Positions 7,892-16,806 of a stretch of 64,000 nucleotides of DNA are shown piece by piece. Every line of letters starts with the position of its first letter. Position 1 is the stretch's first letter. The notes under the pieces were generated by a model. The model was given only the letters and a program-made list of their open reading frames with translations. It had not been told where the DNA came from and did no database searches. The position numbers were made by a program, and so were the translations under genes. The DNA is from VXNE01 sp965116625. Lineage in GTDB: Bacteria > Pseudomonadota > Gammaproteobacteria > Pseudomonadales > Azotimanducaceae. The stretch is taken from positions 1,240,001 through 1,304,000 of the forward strand of contig OZ220717.1 in the NCBI GenBank assembly GCA_965116625.1, written 5' to 3'.

Positions 7892-10327
7892 TCACCAGGA
7901 GCGTTCGAAACGCAGGCCGAGCAGCGGCTGCAATTCGCCGCTGTCCTCGACGACCGTCCCGCGGCTGATGTTGAACTCCGCTTCCTCGGACGTATTGGCA
8001 CCGGTCACGTTGACGAGATCGGCGAATGCGATGGCATCGACGGGACCGAAGCTGCGCCGGTAGTCGACGCGCACGTTGATCAGGGACAGTCCGTCGCGTC
8101 GCTTCCTGTTCTGTCCCGTTGTCTCCTTCGAGTAGCGCAATGGCCCCCCGTTTGCCAACACGTCCGCGTGGATCACGAAGGAGTCCTCCGGCCGACCGGC
8201 CAGGTACTTCCACCGGGCACCCACCTTCCACCGGTCGCTGATCTGCCACTGGACACCCGCGGTGAACACGTGGGGGCGATGGAAGTCGGCGTCATACTCG
8301 CCGATCCCGTCGCCATCATCGCGGCGGGAGACATTGTACGAGTATGTCGCGTTGCCGGAAAAACCGTTCGCGAAGCGCCGGTTCAGCACAAGATCGACCC
8401 CGTAGGAAGTACCTTCCCCGTCATTGGTCGCGACGAAGTCGGTACCGTCTCCGAAGACCACCAGCTTGTCCAGCCGCTGGTAGTACGTCTCCGCCACCAG
8501 GTCCCACACCGGGTTCAATCCCAACGAAAAGCCGACCCCGATATGCCCGATCCGTTCGTTCCGGAGGCTCGCATTGTCACGGTCCGCCGCCATGTCGAGG
8601 CGGCGCGGGGACTGGTGGAACGTGCCCGCGGTAGCCGAGAATCGAAGTCTCGGCGGCAAGTGCCAGTTGACCGCGAATCGCGGTGAAACCAGGCTCTCGC
8701 CCGAAAACCCGTCGTAGTCGTATCGGGCGCCCGCGCGAAACTCCCAGTCGCCCGATTCCAGCACCTGCTCGGCGTACGCCGCGTAGGATGCGCCGTCTCC
8801 GCGCAGGCTCGCGTCGGCTCTTGCCGGCGTCAACACCACGTAGCGCTGTTCTGGATCGGCGCGGAAATCGTGCTGGTCGTATTCGAACCGCACCCAGTCG
8901 TCCGCCAGTCGCGTCGAGTAGGAAAGCTCCGTGTTCGACACGCGCGTTCCCGCCAGAACGAGCCCCCAACGGTTCGTCGCAGTGTAGTCGGACCGCCAAC
9001 CGATCTCGGTCTCCTCCTCGCCGACCGTCAGGACCGCGTGCCGCACGGGGATGTCCGCAGCCGGCGTGCCGAGCGGTACCGTGTCCGGATAGGCCTCTCC
9101 CTCCCGGCTCTCCTTGTCGCTCGACCTGAGGAAGAAGGCGTTGCTCCACTCGCCGGTGTCGCCGACCAGACGGCGCCACGTCACGCCGACCAGCGTGCTG
9201 TCCTGCTCGGTCCCGTAAAGCGTCACGTCCTGGAAATCGGGAGACGCCAATACGTGCCGCACATCCCGGTCGTATTCCTCCGGCGTGCTGAGTGCGAGAA
9301 ACTCGACGACATCCCTCGGACCCGGCCGGGTGACGGTCTTGAGCACCACGTCCGTCATCACCGGTTCGCCGATATCCAACTCGTCGATCATCTCGAACAT
9401 GGCCCCGAGGTCGAGCCTCCGCGCCGAGACCAGGATCGACGTGTCGTCCCGCAGACCGCTGGGGCCCTCGTACCCGACATCGTAGCCGGCTATGTCGAGC
9501 TGCAGATACGCCGAGGGGGACGCCCCGCCTTCCGCGACATCGAGCTTCAGCAGCGACCCCGCACGGCCCCCGTACGCCGCGCTCCATCCACCGGGCGAAA
9601 ACTCCGCGCCCCCGACGAGGTTCGGCGCGAAGATGGAGAAACGCCCGCCGCCGCCGATGTCCTCGGTTTCGCCGAGCGTCTGGTCGAAGTGCACGACCCT
9701 GTCGTACGGTAATCCGTCGACGAGAATCAGGTTGTCGCGGGGTCCGCGCCCGCGCACCGAGAAGTCCGAGAACTCGCCGAGCGAGACCAGGCCGGGCGCG
9801 CCGTCGAGCGCCTTCAGCACATCGCTGCCGCTGCCGACCGCGCTGCGCAGCGTTTCCCGGTCGAAATAGGTCGCGCTCACCGATCCGGTCGCGTCCGCGC
9901 GCGCGGCGCTGGCCACGACCACGATTTCCTCCAGCCTCGCGTCGCCCGGGATCAGTTCCAGTTCGAGCGACGTGGACCGCCTCGGTGACACTCGCACCCG
10001 GGCCTCCACCGCCGTGACATAGCCGGTACGTTCCACCCGCACCGCGTAGAGACCCGGTACCAGGCCTTCCAGCCGGACTGCGCCGACCTCGTCGGTTTGC
10101 CGTCGTTCGCTGTCTCCTTCTTCGCGCTGCGTCACAACCAATACGGCTTGCTCGACGGGCCGACGGGTGTCCTTGTCGATCACGGTCACGCGCAGTTCAC
10201 CCGGCGCCTCCGCCGCCAGTAGCGCCGGCCCAGTCGCCAGGACCGATATGCACGCCAGACACACCTTTCCCGTCGCGATGCCCAAGCCCCGCCCGAATGC
10301 CGCGCTGAAATTCTGCTTTTCGATCAT
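7892..10327 (-). CDS. TonB-dependent outer-membrane receptor with N-terminal carboxypeptidase-regulatory-like domain
   Basis: The 811-residue protein begins with a basic stretch and hydrophobic signal segment ending near ALLAAEAPG. An Ig-like carboxypeptidase-regulatory domain follows (residues about 45-130, PGELRVTVIDKDTRRPVEQA to SLELELIPG). Next comes a TonB-box-like ARLEEIVVVAS, then a plug domain (SGSDVLKALDGAPGLVSL, FSVRGRGPRDNLILVDGLPY) and a 22-strand-type barrel with many alternating aromatic patterns, ending in a terminal Trp typical of outer-membrane proteins. It should import a large or scarce ligand using TonB energy; the ligand is unknown. It is first in an apparent operon with a response regulator and kinase (25-base gap). 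The plug and barrel look complete. Confidence 0.9.
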   Translation of the reverse strand: MIEKQNFSAAFGRGLGIATGKVCLACISVLATGPALLAAEAPGELRVTVIDKDTRRPVEQAVLVVTQREEGDSERRQTDEVGAVRLEGLVPGLYAVRVERTGYVTAVEARVRVSPRRSTSLELELIPGDARLEEIVVVASAARADATGSVSATYFDRETLRSAVGSGSDVLKALDGAPGLVSLGEFSDFSVRGRGPRDNLILVDGLPYDRVVHFDQTLGETEDIGGGGRFSIFAPNLVGGAEFSPGGWSAAYGGRAGSLLKLDVAEGGASPSAYLQLDIAGYDVGYEGPSGLRDDTSILVSARRLDLGAMFEMIDELDIGEPVMTDVVLKTVTRPGPRDVVEFLALSTPEEYDRDVRHVLASPDFQDVTLYGTEQDSTLVGVTWRRLVGDTGEWSNAFFLRSSDKESREGEAYPDTVPLGTPAADIPVRHAVLTVGEEETEIGWRSDYTATNRWGLVLAGTRVSNTELSYSTRLADDWVRFEYDQHDFRADPEQRYVVLTPARADASLRGDGASYAAYAEQVLESGDWEFRAGARYDYDGFSGESLVSPRFAVNWHLPPRLRFSATAGTFHQSPRRLDMAADRDNASLRNERIGHIGVGFSLGLNPVWDLVAETYYQRLDKLVVFGDGTDFVATNDGEGTSYGVDLVLNRRFANGFSGNATYSYNVSRRDDGDGIGEYDADFHRPHVFTAGVQWQISDRWKVGARWKYLAGRPEDSFVIHADVLANGGPLRYSKETTGQNRKRRDGLSLINVRVDYRRSFGPVDAIAFADLVNVTGANTSEEAEFNISRGTVVEDSGELQPLLGLRFERSW

Positions 10328-10573
10328 GGATCACCGTAGCTGTCGAATCATCGTCGGGCGACCGTAGCGGAGCAGCTGTGAAAGATCCGTGAACGGCTGC
10401 ACGTTCAGGCGCGAGTCAGGGTGATCGTCTGTGAGGACTCGGTCGCCGCTGCGTCAGTCGGTGTTGTCTCGGACCAAGAAGCGGCGCGAGCCGACCGAAC
10501 GGCTGCATGCGTCCCTTAGTTGGGAAGGGCGTCGGCGATGCTGCTGGCCCACCATCGTATGATGGACCGACAT

Positions 10574-10912
10574 TTAACCTAACGCGACGCGTGCGTTGCG
10601 GAACAGGCGCAGCCAGGGACCGTCTTCGCCCCAGTCTGCGGGATGCCAGGAATTCTGTATTGAACGGAAGACGCGTTCCGGGTGGGGCATCATGATCAGC
10701 GCGCGGCCGTCGGCCGAAGTCGTGCCTGCCAGGGCATCGCGCGACCCGTTGGGATTCATCGGGTAGGTCTGGGTCGCTTCGTTCAGGCCGTCGACGTATT
10801 GCAGGATCGGTGCTGGTGCCGGGTCGTGGAACTCGGCGCGTCCCTCGCCGTGGGCGACGGCTATGGGCAGGGCGCTGCCTGCCATGCCGTCGAGCCACGG
10901 AGAACTGTTGTG
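10574..10912 (-). pseudogene. Truncated second copy of the 3' end of purL
   Basis: On the minus strand this stretch encodes WLDGMAGSALPIAVAHGEG and everything after it to the stop, the same last 109 codons as the intact purL that ends at 12535 (offset 1,961 bases). From 10574 to 10901 I count ten base differences by eye: nine are silent (including TAA versus TAG stop) and one changes Glu to Gln. Upstream of WLDG the similarity fades over about ten bases and is replaced by unrelated sequence, so the copy has no start of its own domain. It encodes the end of the glutamine amidotransferase domain including the catalytic HPER motif but lacks its Cys. It cannot be a working enzyme. See the finding on its origin. 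Confidence 0.9.
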
Positions 10913-11346
10913 AACCGACTTGCACTCCGGGGTGCGGGTGCGTCTGCTTTTCGAATGTTCTGACTTGAACGCAGCGTCGCGGGGTGCTGCAGACAATCGG
11001 AACAAACTGCATTTCTGCATTCTTTTCTGCATTCTTTCGTATTCACGCTCTGCCTCTTGCGCTACTTCGGCGCAATCGCTAACGCTGTCCGCCGGAACGG
11101 GTCAGGTCCAACCCGGTGAATAAACGCGGACGTGAGGTTGTCTGGGTGGACGGTCAGAATGTCCTGTCGATCAAGCGTTCCTGGCAAGGTCACACTTTCG
11201 CTAGAATGTACACAATTTATTCACGCATCAAGCGATAGAATGGGCGGCGGAAGAGATCTCTCGGCATGGATGGCGGTGCTAATAACACCTTCGAGTGGAG
11301 GCAAGCATGGAATCCCAACGGCTTGCTTGAAACGAGGAGTTCTCGA
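10913..11346. other. Intergenic stretch with no convincing gene
   Basis: This 434-base region separates the purL fragment from the ankyrin lipoprotein gene. Short frames exist on both strands, but none has family-like sequence, a clear ribosome site or a conserved-looking start. It contains a local direct repeat (ctgcattct repeated near 11008-11036) and is visibly richer in A and T than the flanking genes. A TAGAAT at about 11202-11207 could be a -10 element for the downstream gene, but no good -35 is seen. Confidence 0.5.
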
Positions 11347-12078
11347 ATGAAATCGATATGGATTGGCATCGTTTCAACGGCGATTTTCGCCGTGGGAGGT
11401 TGTTCCAAATCGCCCGAAGACGCCACACGAGCACTGAGAGCGAACGGAATTCCGCCTACCGAGTCAGGATTTAGGGCGGTGATCGTAAACGGCGACATCG
11501 AGTCGGTTGAGTTGTTTCTCGCCGCGTTGGGTCACAATGCCAATGTTTCGCTTTCGGACTGTAGATCTTGCTTGACGTCCAGGCCTCTTGATATCGCCGC
11601 GGAGGCAGGGCAGCACGAAGTCGTTCAACTGCTATTGAACGCAGGCGCTACGCCGCATTCGAAGGCTCTTGAATTGGCTAGGACCGGCGAAGTCGTCAGA
11701 ACTCTAATTGCGGCCGGTGTGCCTTTGGATTCGACTGATCGGGCGTTTGCGGTAGCTGCTCGATTTCGCCGCGCCGACGTCTTTGACGCTCTTTTGGGAG
11801 CCGGCATTCGTCCAACTCAATCGGCTGTGTATGCGGCCTTGAGTATTGGCATCCTTCACGCTGACGGTTTAACCATGCTCCTTGATGCCGGACTTGAACC
11901 CTCTAAGGATTTGCTTTGGGAATTCTCGGATGGAGGTCAATTGGAGTTGATACCGATCTTAATCAATGCCGGGGTTGAGCCGGACAGCGATATTTGCTCC
12001 GGATCGTTCTCCGTAAGGGTAAAGCGGCTGCTGGAACCCCATTGTGAGAGTAACGGCAGCATCGCCGGCCGCGATTAG
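11347..12078 (+). CDS. Ankyrin-repeat lipoprotein
   Basis: The 243-residue product begins with a short lipoprotein signal, MKSIWIGIVSTAIFAVGGC, with the lipobox Cys near residue 19. Its body is a run of ankyrin-type helix pairs (for example RPLDIAAEAGQHEVVQLLLNAG and further degenerate units ending in LIAAGVPLD, LLGAGIRP, LLDAGLEP and LINAGVEPD). Ankyrin repeats mediate protein-protein contacts; periplasmic ankyrin proteins are known in proteobacteria, but no specific partner is suggested here. The gene is on the opposite strand to the purine operon, appears less GC-rich than its neighbours and sits between two copies of the purL 3' end, so it looks acquired. The ATG at 11347 is preferred because it starts the signal peptide. 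Confidence 0.82.
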   Translation: MKSIWIGIVSTAIFAVGGCSKSPEDATRALRANGIPPTESGFRAVIVNGDIESVELFLAALGHNANVSLSDCRSCLTSRPLDIAAEAGQHEVVQLLLNAGATPHSKALELARTGEVVRTLIAAGVPLDSTDRAFAVAARFRRADVFDALLGAGIRPTQSAVYAALSIGILHADGLTMLLDAGLEPSKDLLWEFSDGGQLELIPILINAGVEPDSDICSGSFSVRVKRLLEPHCESNGSIAGRD

Positions 12079-12534
12079 GTCACGTACTCAGGTTACCGTG
12101 CACTTGATATGGCCCCGGTGCCATGTCTCGTTAGGACGATTCCTTTATTCGGCGTCGGTTTTCGAACACCACAAGGACTGACGTTGAGTAACGATAGGCA
12201 GGAAACACGAAACCAACATCTGAAAACGAATACGGCAGTGATGGAATCTTCGACTTCCATGCCCGCCGCGCCTCGTTGCCGAGTCGCCACATCAGTCGCG
12301 TCAGGATCCGTTTGTCGATCGGGACGCAGGCTTGCGCGACGGGACCACCACCCGGCCATCCGCAAGTGCTTGGCGACAGCAGCACCTCGGGCCCCTAGAC
12401 GGTCGCCGCCTGCGCGGGCGGTGTGCCGGGCCGTGAGGGGCACGGTCCCGATTCTGCCGAGGCCGAGTCTACGGGGAACACCGGGGGTGGTTGGGGGAAC
12501 ACGGTGCAACCGAAGGGCACGACGGATTTCGTGG
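12079..12534. other. Intergenic stretch between ankyrin gene and purL stop; no clear gene
   Basis: The 456 bases hold only short frames with no recognisable family. A minus-strand frame (12131-12385, 84 codons) is open, but it lacks a ribosome site and its predicted product resembles nothing I know. I looked for an integron attC-like pair around the TCGTTAGGACG at about 12127 and did not find a convincing matching core site. The stretch is part of the segment bounded by the two purL 3' copies. Confidence 0.45.
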
Positions 12535-12862
12535 CTAACCCAGCGCTACGCGTGCGTTGCGGAACAGGCGCAGCCAGGGTCCGTCCTCTCCCCAGTCTGC
12601 GGGATGCCAGGAATTCTGTATTGAACGGAAGACGCGTTCCGGGTGGGGCATCATGATCAGCGCGCGGCCGTCGGCCGAAGTCGTGCCTGCCAGGGCATCG
12701 CGCGACCCGTTGGGATTCATCGGGTAGGTCTCGGTCGCCTCGTTCAGACCGTCGACGTATTGCAGGATCGGTGCTGGTGCCGGGTCGTGGAACTCGGCGC
12801 GTCCCTCGCCGTGGGCGACGGCTATGGGCAGGGCGCTGCCTGCCATGCCGTCGAGCCAGCGA
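12535..12862 (-). repeat. Direct repeat copy 2: 3' end of intact purL
   Basis: The last 109 codons of purL, duplicated at 10574-10901 in the same orientation with about 97 percent identity by eye. The two copies bracket the ankyrin lipoprotein gene and two gene-poor stretches, a segment of about 1.6 kb. Confidence 0.9.
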
Positions 12863-15800
12863 GAGTTGTTGGCGTTGACGCGCACGACGACGGATCGGCC
12901 CTCGAACTGCTCGGAACGGTTCCGCGCAAAGCGCGGCCAGCCGTCTGCGCCCGGGATCAGGGCCTTGAGCCGGGACAGCATCTGGCAGCCGTTGCAGACG
13001 CCGAGGGTCAGTGTGTCGCGCTCGAAGAACGCCTGGAAATCGTCCCGGGCGCGCTGATCGAACAGTATCGACTTGGCCCAGCCGCCACCGGCTCCGAGCA
13101 CGTCGCCGTACGAAAATCCGCCACACGCGGCGAGTGCGGCGAAATCGGCCAGGGAAGCCTGTCCGGAAAATATGTCCGAAGTGTGCACGTCCACTGCATC
13201 GAAGCCGGCCCGGTGAAACGCGGCCGCCATTTCCAACTGGCCGTTCACCCCCTGTTCGCGAAGTATGGCGACGCGTGGCCGCGCGCCCGTGGCGATGTGG
13301 GGAGCAGCGACGTCGTCGGCAGGATCGAAGCCGAGCTTCGGAACCATCCGGGCTCGAGGGTCGCCGGCGCCATCGAGTTCCTGGTCCGCGCAATCCGCGT
13401 CGTCGCGAATGCGCTGCATTCGATGGCTGGTTGCGCTCCAGAGGCGCTCCAGGTCCGCGCGCGTGCTTTGGTACGAGCCGATGGTGATCTTCCCGTCGGT
13501 TCGAGGTGTCGCCACCCGGCGTGCGGCAAGGCCTGCCGCCCGTGCATCGCGCAGCAAGGCTGGAAGTTCGCTCGCCTCGACCTCGACGACGACGCCGGGT
13601 TCCTCCGCAAACAGCGCAGGCAGACCCGCTTCTTCGATGTCGAGTCCAACGCGGGTGGCGAACGCCATCTCCAGCAACGTGACGACGAGTCCGCCATCGG
13701 ACCGGTCGTGGTAGGCGCTGAAGCGACCGGCCGCGCTTGCCGTGAGCACGAAGTCGAGCAATGACCTGAACGCTTCGGAGTCGTCCATGTCGGGGACTTC
13801 GTCGCCAAGCTGCCCGTAACACTGGGCCAGGACGCTTCCTCCCAGGCGCGCCCGCTCTCCGGGCAGTTCGATGAGTACGAGTACGGTGTTCCCGGCCTTC
13901 AGAAACGGCGTCAGGGTCCGTCGCGCATCCGTTACCGGCGCGAAGGCACTGATGTTGAGAGACACCGGTGAAACCACCATGCGGTTCGCATCGCCATCCT
14001 GCCAGCGGGTGCTCATGGAAAGGCTGTCCTTGCCGACCGGAATCGCGATGCCGAGGGCCGGACAGAGATCCAGCCCGATGGCGGCCACGGCGTCGTAGAG
14101 CGCCTGGTCCTCGTCCTCGATCCCCGCGGCGGCCATCCAGTTGGCGGAAAGGACGACCCGCGACAATCCGTCGATCGGTGCGGCGATGAGATTCTGGAGC
14201 GCTTCGGCGACTGCCATCCGCGCCGCTGCCGCCGGATCCACGACCGCAGCCGGCGAACGTTCGCCCATGGCCATGGCCTCACCGGACAGGCCATCGTAAT
14301 CCGCGAGGGTGACCGCGACATCGGCGACCGGAACCTGGTAGGGCCCAACCATCTGATCGCGCGCGACGAGGCCGGTGATACTGCGGTCCCCGATGGTGAC
14401 AAGGAACTTCTTCGAGGCGACGGCGGGGAAGCGCAGGACGCGGGTCAGGGCATCTTCGAGGCTGGGCGCGTTCTCGCCATCCAGGGTCACCGGCGTGGCG
14501 GGCCGGTTCCTGCGGGCGAACGATCGACGCATCTTCGGCGGCTTGCCGAACAGCGCGGCGAGCGGCAGGTCTATCGGGGATTCGCTGGCGTGGCGGTCGG
14601 TCACCTCGATGCGCCTGTCGGCGCGTGCTTCGCCGACGACGGCGAAGGGACACCGCTCGCGGTCGCAGATGTGCTTGAACGTCGGGAGGTCCTCGGGCGC
14701 CACCGCCATGACGTAACGTTCCTGTGCCTCGTTGCACCAGATTTCCATGGGCGACATGCCCTCGTCGGCGTTGGGCACATCGCGCAGCTCGAAACGTGCG
14801 CCGCGCGAGGCATCGGCCGCCAGCTCGGGCAGCGCGTTTGACAGTCCGCCCGCACCGACGTCGTGGATGATGCGCAGCGGGTTGTCGTCTCCCAATGCGC
14901 AGCAGCGGTCGATGACCTCCTGGCAACGCCGTTGCATTTCGGCGTTGTCGCGCTGCACCGAGGCGAAGTCGAGCTGGGAGTCGCTCTCGCCCGAACCCAT
15001 GCTGGATGCCGCGCCGCCGCCAAGTCCTATCAGCATGGCGGGCCCGCCCAGGACGATCAGTTTCGTGCCTTCCGGGACGTCGGCTGCGTCGATGTGTTCA
15101 CTGCGAATGGCGCCGACGCCGCCGGCGATCATGATGGGCTTGTGGTAACCCCAGTACCACTCCGGCCGCCGGGCGTGGGGAAACTCGAAGGTGCGGAAAT
15201 AGCCGCCGAGTGCGGGCCTGCCGTACTCGTTGTTGAATCCCGCTGCGCCGATGGGGCCTTCCAGCATGATGTCGAGCGCGCTTGCGATGCGGTCGGGCTT
15301 GCCGATTGGCAGTTCCCACGGTTGCGGATCGCCGGGGATGTTGAGGTGCGACGTGGTGTAGCCGACCAGGCCCGCCTTCGGCTTGGAGCCCCGGCCGACG
15401 GCGCCCTCATCGCGGATCTCGCCGCCGGAGCCCGTGGCGGCGCCGGGATAGGGCGCGATGGCGGTCGGATGGTTGTGGGTCTCCACTTTCATGAGGATGT
15501 GCGACGGCTCTCTCTTCGCCCGGTACACCTGGTCTTCGGGGTCGGGAAAGAAGCGGTTCGCGACCGAGCCTTCGATCACCGCGGCATTGTCGGAGTAGGC
15601 GGAGAGGACACCCGCGCCATTGATGCGGCGGTAGGTGTTCCGGATCATCTCGAACAGCGACGCGGGCGCTGCGACGCCGTCGACCTCCCAGTCCGCGTTG
15701 AAGATCTTGTGCCGGCAGTGTTCCGAGTTTGCCTGGGCGAACATCATGAGTTCCGCATCCGTCGGGTCGCGGTCGAGTTCGGCGTATTGCGCGAAGAGAT

Positions 15801-16350
15801 AGTCGATCTCGTCCTCCGAAAGGGCGAGCCCGAGGCGAATATTGGCTGCGCCGATGTCGCTGCGCGGGAACGTCACGAGGGGCCGAGGCTCGCGGCGAGA
15901 GAAGACGCCTTCATGGGCATCGTCATCGAACCGGACCACCTCAGTCATGCGATCGTGCAGCAGCGCGGCCAGGCCGCGATTGCCGCTGCCGGCGAGGTGC
16001 CACCGAATGCCGCGCTCCACCCTCGACACCTTGTCGAGGCCGCATCGCTTGAGGACATCCGTCGCCTTGCTGGACCAGGGCGAAATGGTTCCTGGGCGGG
16101 GTGCCACGGTGCAGAAGTAAGCGACTTCATTGGACGATGGGTGGGCTGCCCGCCCGTCGGTCAGCAGCTCCAGGACCGTGCGTTCCTCTTCGGTGCTGAG
16201 TGGCGCGGCAAGGTCGAGGAAGTGCACGAAGTCGGCGGTGGCAGCCTCGACGCTAGGGTCCACCCCACGTAGCGCATCGAGGTGTTTGCGCAGCCGCGCC
16301 GGCGTGAACGCGGGTGCGCCGGCGATGGTCCGGATGATCGAATCGCTCAC
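12535..16350 (-). CDS. purL: Phosphoribosylformylglycinamidine synthase (FGAM synthase)
   Basis: A 1,271-residue cytoplasmic enzyme of purine synthesis that converts FGAR, glutamine and ATP to FGAM. The long single-chain form is complete: an N-terminal PurS-like domain, two ATP-grasp-like AIRS halves (SEHCRHKIFNADW near 205, KVETHNHPTAI near 295, GDDNPLRIIHDVGAGGLSNA near 435) and a C-terminal class I glutamine amidotransferase with GVCNGCQML (catalytic Cys) and MMPHPERVF (His, Glu). The GTG at 16350 is chosen because GGGAGAAAAGGAAC precedes it and it overlaps the tadA stop as GTGA, indicating coupling. It is the last gene of a guaB-guaA-kinase-tadA-purL unit. The final 109 codons are duplicated 2 kb downstream. 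Confidence 0.96.
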   Translation of the reverse strand: MSDSIIRTIAGAPAFTPARLRKHLDALRGVDPSVEAATADFVHFLDLAAPLSTEEERTVLELLTDGRAAHPSSNEVAYFCTVAPRPGTISPWSSKATDVLKRCGLDKVSRVERGIRWHLAGSGNRGLAALLHDRMTEVVRFDDDAHEGVFSRREPRPLVTFPRSDIGAANIRLGLALSEDEIDYLFAQYAELDRDPTDAELMMFAQANSEHCRHKIFNADWEVDGVAAPASLFEMIRNTYRRINGAGVLSAYSDNAAVIEGSVANRFFPDPEDQVYRAKREPSHILMKVETHNHPTAIAPYPGAATGSGGEIRDEGAVGRGSKPKAGLVGYTTSHLNIPGDPQPWELPIGKPDRIASALDIMLEGPIGAAGFNNEYGRPALGGYFRTFEFPHARRPEWYWGYHKPIMIAGGVGAIRSEHIDAADVPEGTKLIVLGGPAMLIGLGGGAASSMGSGESDSQLDFASVQRDNAEMQRRCQEVIDRCCALGDDNPLRIIHDVGAGGLSNALPELAADASRGARFELRDVPNADEGMSPMEIWCNEAQERYVMAVAPEDLPTFKHICDRERCPFAVVGEARADRRIEVTDRHASESPIDLPLAALFGKPPKMRRSFARRNRPATPVTLDGENAPSLEDALTRVLRFPAVASKKFLVTIGDRSITGLVARDQMVGPYQVPVADVAVTLADYDGLSGEAMAMGERSPAAVVDPAAAARMAVAEALQNLIAAPIDGLSRVVLSANWMAAAGIEDEDQALYDAVAAIGLDLCPALGIAIPVGKDSLSMSTRWQDGDANRMVVSPVSLNISAFAPVTDARRTLTPFLKAGNTVLVLIELPGERARLGGSVLAQCYGQLGDEVPDMDDSEAFRSLLDFVLTASAAGRFSAYHDRSDGGLVVTLLEMAFATRVGLDIEEAGLPALFAEEPGVVVEVEASELPALLRDARAAGLAARRVATPRTDGKITIGSYQSTRADLERLWSATSHRMQRIRDDADCADQELDGAGDPRARMVPKLGFDPADDVAAPHIATGARPRVAILREQGVNGQLEMAAAFHRAGFDAVDVHTSDIFSGQASLADFAALAACGGFSYGDVLGAGGGWAKSILFDQRARDDFQAFFERDTLTLGVCNGCQMLSRLKALIPGADGWPRFARNRSEQFEGRSVVVRVNANNSRWLDGMAGSALPIAVAHGEGRAEFHDPAPAPILQYVDGLNEATETYPMNPNGSRDALAGTTSADGRALIMMPHPERVFRSIQNSWHPADWGEDGPWLRLFRNARVALG

Positions 16351-16799
16351 GCGGTGTTCCTTTTCTCCCGGAAGAACTCTGCAAGCAGTTGGCCGCACTC
16401 CGCCGCCAGCACGCCGCTCGTGACCGAGATGCGCCAGTTGAATGCCGGTGATTCGAGTGCTGCGGAGGCGCCCGCCTTGGGTTCATGCGCGCCGAACACC
16501 AGGCGCTCGACGCGGGCGTGGACCATGGCGCCCACGCACATCGTGCACGGCTCGATCGTGGCGTACAGCGTGGTGCCCGGCAGGCGGTAGTTGCCGGTGG
16601 CCCGGCATGCGGCGCGCAGTGCGACGATCTCGGCGTGGCAGGTCGGATCGCATTCGGAGATCGGGGCGTTGTGGCCGACGCCGATCAGTTCACCGCTGGC
16701 ATTCACCACCACGGCGCCCACCGGCACCTCACCGCTCGCGCGGGCGCGCTCTGCCTCGTCGAGCGCCCGCCGCATCCAGAACTGATCGCCTGCCCCCAC
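16347..16799 (-). CDS. tadA: tRNA-specific adenosine deaminase
   Basis: The 150-residue protein has the cytidine-deaminase-fold zinc site: CHAEIVAL near residue 55 (His ligand and catalytic Glu) and PCTMCVGAMVHAR near 84 (two Cys ligands). TadA deaminates A34 to inosine in the tRNA-Arg(ACG) anticodon, an essential reaction. Length and motifs are normal. It lies between the P-loop kinase gene (7-base gap) and purL (four-base overlap), within the purine operon. A guanine or other nucleobase deaminase is the main alternative, but the sequence order GEVPVGAVVV and the PCTMC motif favour TadA. Confidence 0.92.
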   Translation of the reverse strand: MGAGDQFWMRRALDEAERARASGEVPVGAVVVNASGELIGVGHNAPISECDPTCHAEIVALRAACRATGNYRLPGTTLYATIEPCTMCVGAMVHARVERLVFGAHEPKAGASAALESPAFNWRISVTSGVLAAECGQLLAEFFREKRNTA

Positions 16800-16806
16800 G
16801 AAACAG

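Noticed and set aside
10574..11032. A fused gene made of the purL fragment plus an upstream open extension
   Set aside because: The extension (Cys/Arg/Ser rich) has no family resemblance and no ribosome site, and the amidotransferase fragment lacks its catalytic Cys.
12079..12534. Possible integron cassette with an attC site after the ankyrin gene
   Set aside because: A GTTAGG-like core is present near 12127, but no matching inverse core, no paired inner sites and no integrase were found.
14863..16272. A 469-codon plus-strand frame opposite purL
   Set aside because: Shadow of an unambiguous purL coding sequence; no recognisable domain.
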